From Aphis gossypii (Eukaryota > Arthropoda > Insecta > Hemiptera > Aphididae), in the NCBI RefSeq assembly GCF_020184175.1, contig NC_065531.1, positions 78,772,604 to 78,836,603 of the forward strand: DNA of 64,000 nucleotides. Direction: 5' to 3'. The first letter of the stretch is position 1. Each line of letters starts with the position of its first letter. The notes beneath the pieces were generated by a model. It saw only the letters and a list, made by a program, of their open reading frames with translations. It was not told where the DNA came from and made no database searches. The position numbers and the translations under genes were made by a program. This document shows, one piece after another, positions 36,277-47,700 of the stretch.

Positions 36277-39200
36277 ATGTATCGTCCAAATTGTCAATCA
36301 ACTTACTCACCAAATGGGCCCAATCAACAATCACAGTCATATCATACTCCTAGACCCTTCCAACAGCAACAATTTGGTCCACGATTTCAATCACCTCCAC
36401 AACAGTTTACACCACCAGGATCTTTTTATCAACCTTCCCGACAACATCATGACCATTCAATACCTGCATACCAAGTTCCTAATACTGCATTACCTCCACC
36501 TTTTTATCAACCTGCTAACCCTAATTTTGATCAAACAACAAAACCACTATATCAACCTCCTGTCCAAAATCAATTACCTGTTCAACATACTGAAATACCT
36601 ATAAATCATTCTAAATATCCACCTCCATCTGCTGGTCCTTGTTTTAATCAACTGTCTGTACCTCCATATAGAACACCTGGACAAACATATATACCTCCTA
36701 TTCAAAACTACAACCAACCTCCTCCTATTCAAAATTATAATAACTGTCCGCCGATTCAAAACTACAATCAACCTCCTCCAATCCAAAATTTTAATCATCC
36801 AAATACACCACCACCATTTCAGTCTATGAATTTAAATTGCAATCAACCAGTCGGATCTTCATACCAGTCTCCAAACCATGGTATGAGTGCAACACCAAAT
36901 AATTCATATCAACCTCAAGTACAAAATCCTGAATCGTTGAAACAACCATACAAATTACCAGTAGATCAATGTTATCAACAACAGCAGTCTTCATTTAATT
37001 TACCTAGACATGAATTCAATCAAAGGCCTCCTTTTAGGCCACCAGGACAACAAAGATTTCCCTTTAACAAACAAAATCCAAGATATCAGCAATCACAACA
37101 TGGTAATAGATTTCAATTTCAACCTAGACAGCAATTTCAAAATTATCGCCCCAGAGGAGGACCTCCTCCTAGTTTTAATAACCAGAGTAAAGAAAATTTT
37201 GTACCTAAAAAAGAGAAAAATCTAGTAGCATGCGAATTAGGTGATTGTGATTTTATGGGACATGCTAGTGCTGTTAAAGAACATCAAAACATGCATCATC
37301 GATTAGGATTGCACAAGAAAGTATTGTACAGTAACAACTCAGATGCTGTTAAAAATTGGATTGAGGAAAGAAAAAAGTGACTATCATAATTTTACTACAA
37401 ATATTAATCTAGTTGACAAGTTTGTAATTTAAAATATTTGCAGAAAATGGCCAACTAAAGAAAACATCCAAACAAAAGTAGATGTAGAAGATGAAAAAAA
37501 TAAGAGAGGGGAACGTATAGCAGATGAAGATTTTCAGAGGTTTAATAAAAATAATAAAGCTAATAATTCTGGTAATTAATAAATTATCTTTTATAATAAA
37601 GTTGTGTAATTGTTGATTTTTAATTATATAATAATTGCATGTTTTGCTTTTAGGAAATAAACGGTTTAATAATAGAAAACGACCCAGGTTTAATGGTGAA
37701 TTTAAAGAACCTGTCGAAGAACCAATGAATGGAAACTTAAAACGTTTTGCTGGAATAGTTGGTAATTTATTTTACATTATATTTTGCAATATAATTACAA
37801 ACCTTGAACAAACAACTAAGACTATATTTTATTCAAATTCAGAAACATAGTTGGCGCCAATTAGTACTCAGGTGCATGATTAAATTATATGTCAGCCATC
37901 AGGCTTATAAATGGTTGACTTGGTGGGTAGGAGAAATTTATGTTGCTTGATCTCAACCAGACAAAAACTGGTTGCTGCTGACTGTTTCTTAACTTGATAC
38001 TTGAATAGAGTATAGACGCATAACTTTATTAATTCTAATCAAGTTGGTTAATTAATAAGCCAAAATAATGACCCAATTCACCACAAGGTAGTAACCCTCT
38101 AAATTAATATATAATAAATAATATTTAAGTGATATGAAATATTGTTTTTTTCAATATTATTTTATCACAATATATGAATATTAATTGACAAATTGTAGTT
38201 AATATTATTCATTTAATTTTTTTTAAATTTTATCTATGCTTTAAGATAAACATTTTTAGTATTTAACATTTATTTTTTTTAAATTTATATTTTAAATATA
38301 ATAATGTCAAAATATTTCTCAGTTTTTGATTAGTGGTATTGATTACAATACTAAAATAGTAAAATGTCATAATAAGTTATGTATAGAAGTGTTTTCAAAA
38401 GTAATATTTAAACTTGTTCTTAAAAATTGAATTTGAAATCTGTTTATAATTAATAACCTGATTTTTACTTTAGGTTATTGTAAGTTATTAATTATATTTA
38501 TATGATAGTAATTTTATCTTTATCAATGTGTAGTATATTATTAATTAAATATTGTGATTTATATGGTTTTATTTTATTTTATGTAGGTATCATAAAGGAT
38601 GAACCGTTAGAAGATATAAATAAACCAGTTGCTTTAAAACTATTAGAGGAATATGATGAATCTAGTGATAATCAAAGTGACGGTGAATCACCTGAGGAAA
38701 TTCCTATAGTTAAAACATCAGTTTCTCTAGAGAATAAAAATGTATTAGAACAAAATGAGAAACTATGTTCTACATCAGTAGTAGAAACTTCAATAACAGA
38801 GAAAAATGTAGAACCTGGTTTTACTTCTACAATAGAAGCTTTAATAACAGAGGAAAATGAAGAACCCAGTTCTACTTCTGTCATAGAAGCTTTAATAACA
38901 GAGGAAAATGTAGAACCCAATTCTACTCCAGTTGTAGAAAATTTAATAACAGAAAAAAATGAAAAACCTAGTTCTATTTTAGTAATTAAAAACAAAGAAG
39001 TAGATTCCACTTCATTAATTGATCAGAACAGTGAAGCAATTAGTACTGATGTGAAAATTGATGAAAGTTCTAAAATAAATGATAAATGTGAAAAAACCTC
39101 TAATGAACGTGGCCAAAAGCGTAAAAACACTTCCAAAAAAGAATCTAAACCAGCCAAAAAAATACCACCAATGAAGACACCGCGAACTGAAGTTGTTGAA

Positions 39201-39391
39201 AGGAAGGGTGCCCTGTTGGAAGCTGTAAGTTGATATTGTAAGTCTATCATAGGTATTATGTATTAAAAAAATATTTTACTGATTTTTAGTTGATGGGAGA
39301 TTTAATGCGCAGTGAACGAAACACTATCACTCAATGCATTTGTTACATCAGAAACAATATGAATCGTTTCTGTAAAATTCAAGTCTCTTAA
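36277..39391 (+). CDS. NUFIP1: NUFIP1 homologue (box C/D snoRNP assembly factor)
   Basis: The five-exon model is 36277-37376, 37444-37571, 37654-37761, 38587-39224 and 39290-39391; all junctions are GT..AG, in phase, giving 691 residues. Residues 1-300 are a low-complexity Pro/Gln/Asn/Tyr region with a 9-residue PPIQNYNQP repeat (36700-36800). A C2H2-type finger follows (ACELGDCDFMGH...EHQNMHH, about 316-341), then the family signature NSDAVKNWIEERKK plus KWPTKENI across the exon 1/2 junction. Exon 3 carries KRFNNRKRPRF, and exon 4 starts GIIKDEPLED and is acidic. The last exon has LMRSERNTITQCICYIRNN, matching the conserved C-terminal helix of NUFIP1. The protein is nuclear and in other species links the R2TP complex to 15.5K during box C/D snoRNP assembly; human NUFIP1 also acts in ribophagy. 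The start chosen is the first ATG after an acceptor at 36250. AATAAA at 39431 fits the 3' end. Confidence 0.88.
37762..38586 (+). other. NUFIP1 intron 3
   Basis: An 825-bp intron between donor GTAATT and acceptor ATTTTATGTAG. It is mostly AT-rich. A more balanced segment at about 37850-38090 may be a repeat fragment, but no termini were recognised. Confidence 0.6.
38793..38996 (+). repeat. 51-bp coding repeat in NUFIP1 exon 4
   Basis: Four tandem units of 51 bp encode 17-residue repeats starting ITEKNVEPGF, ITEENEEPSS, ITEENVEPNS and ITEKNEKPSS. They lie in the acidic, disordered part of the protein. The length keeps the reading frame, so copy-number change would be tolerated. Confidence 0.85.
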
Positions 39392-39424
39392 GAATTGGCA
39401 TTTTGTTTTTCTTTTGAAGAAACA

Positions 39425-39445
39425 TACAAGAATAAAATAATATGT
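39425..39445 (+). terminator. NUFIP1 poly(A) signal
   Basis: AATAAA at 39431-39436, 40 nt past the NUFIP1 stop codon. Confidence 0.55.
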
Positions 39446-40060
39446 GTATTATTCATTTTATATGCAATATAACCATAGATTTATTTGCATTTAAATGTGC
39501 AAATATTTAGCGATAAAATCTACACATACTAACGACTGTATAATAATAATTATGTTTTAATATTTGCTTATTACAACATTTTGACCAAAAACCACTTATC
39601 TGGGTGTTATAAAAAGTAAATCCAATAGTATCATAATTACAAAATACTGAATTTTATTGCATTTTATATGATTGATATTAATGTATAGATGTTAAATAAA
39701 TAAAATATAATGAACAACATTTATAAGTTAAAAAACACCAATAAACAATAAATATAATATATTAACTTTTGGAACTTGGAATACTAAGAATTAGTTTGAT
39801 CTTGAAATTATTTTATTTTGTAAGTGTATAATTATACAAAAGAATTTATAAAAAAACAAGAAAGTTAAAAGAATTATATGCTGTTAAATTTACTTAAAAA
39901 TAATAAAGTTTTATACAATTTGAATTTGAATTAATAACTAAATAACAATTATATAAATCAATACATTTTAAGATAACATGTGTATAAATAAAAAAGTTTC
40001 CCTTAATACAACTTCCTGGTTTAGATGTTTTCTGGTTGAGGCAGTTAGGACTAGAATGGT

Positions 40061-40080
40061 GAATTATTTATTAATGTGTA
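40061..40080 (-). terminator. Zinc-finger gene poly(A) signal
   Basis: AATAAA on the - strand at 40067-40072, 37 nt past the stop of the zinc-finger gene. About 600 bp separate it from the convergent NUFIP1 signal. Confidence 0.5.
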
Positions 40081-40108
40081 TAAATGTACACATTAATTGG
40101 TTACAAAA

Positions 40109-41878
40109 TTAACAATTAGTTTTTTTAATTGCTTCATCATTGCAATACACATTTGTTGATAAAAAATCATCAGTTTCATCTTCTATATTAATATTATGTG
40201 TTGACATATGAAGTGTTAAATTGTCTCTTCTAGAAAATAGTTTTTTACATACCTCACATTGAAACGGTTTCTCTCCAGTGTGGATTCTTATATGACAATC
40301 AAGGCCAGATCGCTGTGAAAACCTTTTTTGACATACATGACAAATGAATGGTTTTTCCCCAGTGTGTGTTCTCATATGTCTTATAAGATATTGTTTCATA
40401 GAGAATTGTTTTTCGCAATAATTACAAACAAATTGTTTTTCTCCAGTATGAATTCTAATATGATTACTAAGTATATCTTTACGGCGAAATGATTCATTAC
40501 AAAGCTCACAATTAAACGGTTTCTCACCAGTGTGAGTTCTAACATGGGATATAAGGTGATGTTTTAACGAAAATAATTTCAGACATATTTCACATTTAAA
40601 CGGTTTTTCACCAGTGTGTATTCTATAATGAGTATCAAAATGGTACTTTCGGGTGAAAGATTTCTCACAAATTTTACATTTATATTTGTCCATCTTATGA
40701 TTAGTTATATGAGCATCAAAACGGTATTTATAGAAAAACGATTTCTTACAAATTGTACATGTATAAGGTTGTTTTGTAGTATGACTTCTTATATGAGAAT
40801 CAAGATTTTGTTTATTAGAAAATAATTGCTGACACATGTGACATTTATATGGTTTTTCTTTAAATTCTACACTGCAGAATGTCTCAAGGCATTTTACATC
40901 AGATTGAAATTCTTTAGTGTTATTCAGCATTTCATCATAGGGTTGATATGTTAACATGTTTGATGGAGACATTAGAATTTTTGATTCATCATCACTATTT
41001 TCTATGTTTTCATATTTTATATCAATGAGGTCTGTTGTCTCAATACGTTTGTCATTGTCAAACATTTCTAAGTCATGATTTAAATTAGTGTTAATGTTAT
41101 TCATAATATTGGATTGAGGCTCGATTTGTTGACACAAATGACAGAAGTATTGTTTCTCTCCAGTGTACGTTTTCATAGAAAATTGTTTTTGACATTTTAC
41201 ACATGTTGAAAGTTGTTCTCCTATGTGAGTTCTAACGTGCTTGCTCAGAATATCTTTGCGGGTAAATGATTCATTACACATTTCACAAGTGTAAGGCTTT
41301 TCACCTGTATGAGTTCTGATATGAGATAAGAGATGATGTTTCATTGAAAACAATTTCTCACATAGTTCACATTTATATGGTTTTTCACCTGTATGTGTTC
41401 TATTATGGATGCTGATATGATATTTACGTGTGAAAGATTTATCACAAATTTTACACTTATATTTTTGTTTTTCAATATTATGACTTTGTATATGAGCATC
41501 GTATCGGTATTTGTAATGAAATAATTTTTGGCAAACAGTACATGTATAGGACTGTTTTATGGATGGTTGAATTTTCAGGTGAGTTTTAAGATTTAGTTTA
41601 TTTAAGGATATTTGTTGACTTTTTTTTAATTTAAGCTTATGTTTCTTTGATTTATTATTACTAACATCTAAATGATCTATTTTCGATTTGTTGCGAGTAT
41701 CTGTTGGAATATATTTTTGAACACTGGATGAATCTGATAGTATCACTTCATCTTGAGAACTATTTAATTTAATATTTGTTTCATTGAAAAATAAACCATC
41801 AACAATAATATTTGATCCAAGTGTAATCTGTTGAATACCGCATGTGTTCATTTTTGAAATTTCTGCACAGGCAAGCAT
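40109..41878 (-). CDS. C2H2 zinc-finger protein with duplicated finger array
   Basis: A single coding exon of 589 residues. Residues 1-110 are non-finger with a basic KSKKHKLKLKK patch. Array 1 (111-250) has four intact C2H2 fingers and a damaged fifth. An acidic linker (251-343) follows, then array 2 (344-561) has eight intact fingers, mostly joined by TGEKP-type linkers. Fingers 372-510 repeat array 1 in the same order: FFYKYRFDAH echoes HYKYRYDAH, SFTRKYH recurs, then FSLKHHL echoes FSMKHHL and ESFRRKDIL echoes ESFTRKDIL. The fifth finger of array 1 lacks about eight residues holding its first histidine, an in-frame loss. TGEKP linkers imply sequence-specific DNA binding and likely nuclear location; the target is unknown. 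Start is the first ATG; M10 is an alternative. The orthologue is not recognised; it belongs to the rapidly evolving insect C2H2 families. Confidence 0.9.
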   Translation of the reverse strand: MLACAEISKMNTCGIQQITLGSNIIVDGLFFNETNIKLNSSQDEVILSDSSSVQKYIPTDTRNKSKIDHLDVSNNKSKKHKLKLKKSQQISLNKLNLKTHLKIQPSIKQSYTCTVCQKLFHYKYRYDAHIQSHNIEKQKYKCKICDKSFTRKYHISIHNRTHTGEKPYKCELCEKLFSMKHHLLSHIRTHTGEKPYTCEMCNESFTRKDILSKHVRTHIGEQLSTCVKCQKQFSMKTYTGEKQYFCHLCQQIEPQSNIMNNINTNLNHDLEMFDNDKRIETTDLIDIKYENIENSDDESKILMSPSNMLTYQPYDEMLNNTKEFQSDVKCLETFCSVEFKEKPYKCHMCQQLFSNKQNLDSHIRSHTTKQPYTCTICKKSFFYKYRFDAHITNHKMDKYKCKICEKSFTRKYHFDTHYRIHTGEKPFKCEICLKLFSLKHHLISHVRTHTGEKPFNCELCNESFRRKDILSNHIRIHTGEKQFVCNYCEKQFSMKQYLIRHMRTHTGEKPFICHVCQKRFSQRSGLDCHIRIHTGEKPFQCEVCKKLFSRRDNLTLHMSTHNINIEDETDDFLSTNVYCNDEAIKKTNC

Positions 41879-43439
41879 ATTTCTTTTATATAACTAGCAA
41901 CTGAAAATAAAAAAAATGTTTTAACAGCTATTTACATATTTTATTAAAACAAAGACAGACAATAATCAAATATACATAGATCATGTTAATAATAGTAATA
42001 AGAAATGACATACCTACATTAAACAATATTAGGATATTAATTTTTTTATTGTCTTATCATACAGTCAATATAATTTAACAATTTAGTATAATATAAGCAT
42101 AAATTATGTATAGGATTTAAAATAATTTGGGTAGATGGATATAATATTGATTTATTAAAAATTATACATCCTAACTCAGGAGCACTTATGTACTCTATGA
42201 CAGAAACTACATTCCAGTAGAATATTTAGAGTTTCTTTGAGGGGGGGGGGAAATAAGACTAAAATCAACGATGCCAAACATCCCAATATTTTATAACCTA
42301 CAGATAAAGTAATAAATCAAAAATACAACTATAAAAATATAAATAAAAGTAAAAAAAGAAGAAAATGGACCATGGGGAGATATATCTCCCTAATCTCCAC
42401 CCGTAAATACACCACTACTAAATTCATACTTCAAATTATTACTAGGAAATAAAAAAATGAAAAGCAATAAACTATAATCATGATTAGTTTGGAAATTTTA
42501 AACTACTAATAAAATTAATTTTTAAATGTAGATTTATGCTGTGAACCTGTAATCTATAAAAGTTACTTTATAGATAGTTAATAGAACTTGTAGTTTTAAT
42601 AGTTTAAAATACTAAATACGTTCAAAATTATTAATTTATGTAATAAAATACATACTTCCCAAGAAGAACTGATTACAAAGCACTGGTAAAATCAATTAAC
42701 TGTAATAACTAAAGAAAAGGCAAACTTTTAGTTTACATTAAAGATGTTTATAATCTACAAGATAAACGTATCACATGTATAAAATATGTCTTTATTTTAA
42801 AAGCATTGGGTTAAATGGTTTAATGGATTCATTTGCTTCTAAAAATCATACTGTGATCAATGACATTTTATAATAATATCAAACTGTTGATTGGGCAATT
42901 CCCTGTTTTTATAATAGTTTATATGTAGGTATTCTAACAATAAAAAACTATTTCAATGAAATATGATAAAATTTGATCAACATAAATGTTGATACTTGAT
43001 TATGATTTTAGATGTCTGTGTATAGGTTACATATTTTTTTTTCAATAGAAATAGTAAATAGTAATGGAAATTGGTGGTAGTAGACACCGTGAAAATTTAA
43101 AACAATCGGACCCAAGGCACTTAAAAAGGGGTAACAATGTTTTGAAACGCTGTGAGGAAAAAGAAGCAGTCATACTAAAAGTCACGTCGATTTCAAATAG
43201 GTACCTAAATAATATGATCTATAATAAACAAATAAACGATCACACACAAAATATACAAGACACACGGGTACTTACTCTCAAGTCTCAGCTTAACGTGATT
43301 AGATTACCTACAGATATGAGTGTTATTTCTAGCGACGGCATATAGGAAAAATAAAATGGGTAACCAACGGACTCGTGTATGAAATAAATTGGATTCTTTA
43401 AGCAAAATCATTTACATTTTAAGAAACAAAACAAACGAA
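41879..43439. other. Region upstream of the zinc-finger gene
   Basis: Probably 5' UTR intron or promoter of the - strand zinc-finger gene. It has a run of ten G at 42241-42250 and, near 42395-42420, a stretch ending CACCACTA that resembles a hAT-like terminus without a partner. An open frame at 43064-43345 (+, 93 codons) has an ATG but no recognised domain and is not called. Confidence 0.35.
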
Positions 43440-43710
43440 GTCCGTAGTCGTAACCCTGTCGGACGGGTAAAATCGAAACGACTTGCATTGCCGTCGCCGT
43501 GAACCGTTCTAGTTTTCACTTTTCAACAGAAGACGGAAAATTTATCGTAGGTAAACACTTGACAGGTATGTTACCCACAATGATCATAATAATAATAATA
43601 ATAATAATTGACGATATAGCGGTAGCCGCGGGTGGGCTGGTTGGTTGTCTTATGATGGGAAGCGGGTGGATGCCGCTTGTACCGCCGTGTCGGGCGCTAG
43701 CTTCATAAGT
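43440..43710. promoter_or_regulatory. GC-richer CpG patch, candidate promoter
   Basis: Composition shifts to CpG-containing, balanced DNA for about 270 bp, interrupted by an (AAT)n run near 43587-43608. The position, about 1.6 kb upstream of the zinc-finger start codon, fits its promoter or a non-coding first exon on the - strand. The + strand frame here contains the microsatellite and shows no domain. Confidence 0.3.
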
Positions 43711-46700
43711 CTCAACTTACTTTATATTATTATCGTTTATCAGTTCTATATTCTAAGACCATGTTCGTAGTAAACAGTGTTATCACTTGAGATGATATAA
43801 TTATTATTATGTAAATAAAGTCGTGTTACAACGCCATCTGGGTTTCAACCTGTTTTGTTGGTCCGTCGACTCGTTTTTCCCATAGAGTGTAGATGTGGTT
43901 ATACATAGTTTGGAATGACAGTATGTCAACAGCCAAAAGCCAAATAGGTACGAGGAGTAACTAATAAGTAATAAGTATCATGACAAATTAAAATTTGTCA
44001 TTTGCCTTTTGTCATGGCTACAGTACTACTGCACTAGGTAGGTACTTAGAACTTTGTAGCGAAGACGTGAATTGACAATAACTCAAGTTCGTAATACTTA
44101 CTTGAATTATTTTTTTAAAAATAATATGTGTGTGATTGTGTATTTGTGTGTAGATATTAGAATACTTTTGGAAAGACATTTTAACGATTAACAAGCTTGT
44201 ATTGCGTTGATAAGTAACTAAATAGAGGTAGGTACTCTATTTTTATAATTAAATTTTTCCCAATTCAAATACTTATGTTAAAGTTCAATACTTATGGCCT
44301 ACATTTTAAAGGTGGAATCAGTTGACCGAAAAAGTACATAAGTACCTACACTGATACCGAATTACCGAAAATCTATTACATATTTTTATATTGAGCCACT
44401 CGTCGAGAATGCTTTTAGACGCACGAAAACATGGCGTGAATTAAAATTTCTGCACCAAGAAAATACAGACGCACATTTAGATTTTACAGTAGGAAGAGCT
44501 GAAAAAATGTAAGTTCCACTAGGTATATTGCGGGTTTAGTTCGAAAAATATATTTTATTGAATTAATTAAACAACTATAAATAATTTCAATACAAATCGA
44601 TGATTAGGTACATGGGCGCCCATAGGTAACATTTAGGGGGGGGGTCAAAATAAAATTTTTTTCATATGTAAGATAATAAAGATATTAATAATATTATACT
44701 AATACTTATTGAGTTACAAGTTCATAATATTTTTTGTCCAGGGGGGGGGAAGTGCCCTATCTTGCCCTGGTACGATTAATGGTTAAGAATTATAATTTAT
44801 AACAAATACTTCTATTATATAAATAAGACATTGTCAATTTAAAAACATAAATAAATTATACTTTTAAATTACTTTTAATGCGAGTCAATACAAATATCAA
44901 AGCATATTTTTCATAGATCCAAACCAAGAGTGCTTATTTATTGAAGGGGTGCTTTACAGTGTCCAAGCACTCCAAACCTAGTGAGTATAAGTACGGTATG
45001 AGTATGAGGCAGGAACTGGCAATACTTCATAGATAGCTGACGTTTGTTTACTTGACACTTACACTCGTGGACATTGATAACTACCGAGCGGCACACTACA
45101 TTGTATTATTTAAGTTGAGTTGTTGAAATATATTCAAATGCTTGTAGGTAATTGGTGGCGAACTTGATGAGAGATAAGATATTGGTGGATTATCTTTGGA
45201 AAATAGGTTTTGGTGTTTTTATATTATTTATAATTAAAAATGCTAAATTTGCCAAATCATAACGTTATGGGTTTAAATATTAACTTTTCCTCTCGTGCCC
45301 AAGCTTTAGATGCGGTATAAATCTTTCTTACAATCACAATTTATTATATTATTATACAACCTATTGATTATTAAATAAGCACATTAGTCATTACGATGGC
45401 AACAAGTGTTGTAGTACCAAAAAAATAGTAAAATTGATTGCACTATTGGACTAAAAAAATAACAACGTATTGTTATAAATGTTTTAAATTTACTGTTATA
45501 ATCTAAAATTCTACCAATATATTATATAGAGTATAATATATTAATAATACAACTATATTATACATCTATAATACCTAGTGTTTGTTTTAAATTTTCGAAA
45601 TAGAATCCTTTTCGATTTGTAGCTAATAAGTTCGAATCTAGGATGTTTTCCTCGTGCCTTTCTCCCCTCACGATATAATGGACGCCCCCTCCCCCCCGAA
45701 CGGGACAATTTTCCTCTGAACAAAAGAAAAAAAATAAATATTTGACAATAATAATATACAGTGCAAATAAATAAATGTACAAATGGTTTAATTAATATAT
45801 AAATATAATTGTATAAATGTAAATAAATGTACTGTTTACGAAAATTAAATAATACAAATCAAAAATTTCACGGAATATCATAACACTGTTGATATAAAAT
45901 ACAAAATTAAATAATATTAATCAAAAATACTACTTTATTCTGGTAAGATAGCTCACAGAAAATAATGCTTTAAATTCGTCAAAAAATGCAAAAAAAAAAT
46001 TCTTTAAATAATCAGTATCATAATATATTTCTGGTAAAACCAAAGTACCTATTTTTAAACCTATTATTATGTGAAAAAAAATATATTTTTCGATTCGGGG
46101 GGGAAATGTTTAATACCGCTAAAATTCCCGGGAAGGGGACGTTCATACACCAATGTTTAAGAAGTTCTATCTATACCTCCAAAAATTTCGTTCCACGTCG
46201 GTTGATGTAAGCTGAGTATATTTAAAATAAGCTATACTAATAAGCTTCAAGTCAAGTCTTCAGTTAGGTTAGGTTAATTATCTTCATTTTATAAGAAGCA
46301 TTATTATAGATATTAAAATATAATCTTATCTATATTTCGACGGTCGAGAGTCGATTATAAACTAAAATAGTTGTACCTACCTATAAATGAGTTAATTCAA
46401 TAAAATTGCACTTAAAAGTTTTAAATTTTATTTCTTATTTATATGATATGCATTTAAAATACTTATTAGTCATTACACATACATATAATTACAAGCATAC
46501 ACGACGTAAAAGTATTTTTAGTTAATTTAATCAATATAATTTTCAGCCTATGTAGGTTAGGTTACTTCACACATTTACAATTTTTCATTTTATTTATTTA
46601 TATAGTCAAGTAGTTAGAAAAAAGTTCTCAGATAAAAAAATCCTCGTGCAGAGTGTCATAGTATGGTTGTATTAAATTCTTATCCTGCAGGTAGGTAATG

Positions 46701-47470
46701 ATAATGTCTTGACGTTGACTAAGTTTAGGAGGTGTATACAATTATTTGACTAAATTGTCTAAATTTTTAGATGGATTAAGTTTGTTGGTTAGTGGGACGG
46801 AATCCCTGCTATGGCCCATGAAAACAATTTCTAATGGATGTGATTATATGAATAGTATGTCTAAAAAAGAGATGTTTTCAATAGCGTATGCCGTATATAG
46901 TTTGGTACATTTTTTTGCGTGCTAGAACAGCTGCTTTTTCGGCTATTTATCATTTTCTTTTATTATTTTATAAAATGTATTAAATATTTATTTATTATTA
47001 TTTAGATATATTTTTTTTTATAAATATTTGAAGTTCAAATGCTGAAATTCCTCAATATTTAAATTACGAATAACAATTTTAATTATTTTGTTGTTATTCA
47101 TATAATTTGTGAGGACTTGACAATTTTAAAACTTTTAAGTAGGTATATATATTATTGTATTTTACAATGACTTTTTCAAAATATTTAGTTTTATTTTAAA
47201 TTATAGCTATTGTCTACTGTCAGTAAATTGATATATTGACACAAAAGTTGTATAGTATTTTATAATATTATAATTTATCATATTATGTCATAGGGTGACC
47301 GTTCGTCCTATTTTCCATGACTGTCCTCTTTCAATCCTGTTTTTCTTTTTATATTCATCAAAAAATGATTTTAGAAATTAATTTATAAAAATTAAAATTT
47401 CATCAATAATAAACTACTTTAGATACTTATATCTTTAATATTGATCGATGTGATGTGTTACACAATTAAA
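43711..47470. other. Gene-free AT-rich DNA with G/C-tract remnants
   Basis: No gene supported. G-runs of nine lie at 44636-44644 and 44741-44749, within a segment that starts GGGCGCCCATAGG and ends GCCCTGG, possibly a decayed element of about 140 bp. C- and G-rich tracts at 45691-45697 and 46097-46103 are set in partly complementary contexts. Open frames at 45558-45782 (-) and 45986-46210 (+) coincide with these tracts and are not gene-like. Confidence 0.4.
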
Positions 47471-47700
47471 ATGTGTAAAGCTGGCTACACACGGAGCGGT
47501 TTGGCTGCGCGCGGTCGCGGTTGTCGCGGAAAACCGCTTATAATTATAAACACGGGTTAATTCGCCCGGTCGTCCGCGGCGATCAGCGGCACGGTTTCGC
47601 CCGTATAAGTAGGGCGAATGTAAGTTCCCACACGAGATATGGCAGGTAAAAATTACCTGTGGGTATGCATACGTATAAGTTCCCACACGAAAAAAAATTA
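47471..47700. repeat. GC-rich patch with direct repeat TAAGTTCCCACACGA
   Basis: An isolated patch rich in CG dinucleotides starts near GGCTACACACGGAGCGG. The 15-mer TAAGTTCCCACACGA occurs at 47621-47635 and 47676-47690, each preceded by similar GTA sequence. A small palindrome (GGTAAAAATTACC) lies between. It looks like part of a mobile element or regulatory island; no coding potential was accepted. Confidence 0.4.

Noticed and set aside
36257..37225. Additional + and - strand frames over NUFIP1 exon 1
   Set aside because: They are shadows of the Pro/Gln/Asn-rich coding repeat; only the called frame continues across all splice junctions.
43064..43345. 93-codon + strand open frame upstream of the zinc-finger gene
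   Set aside because: No domain, no splice context, AT-driven composition; length is not exceptional.
45591..45660. tRNA-like GTTCGAATC word near 45630
   Set aside because: No matching acceptor stem or anticodon arm could be built around it.
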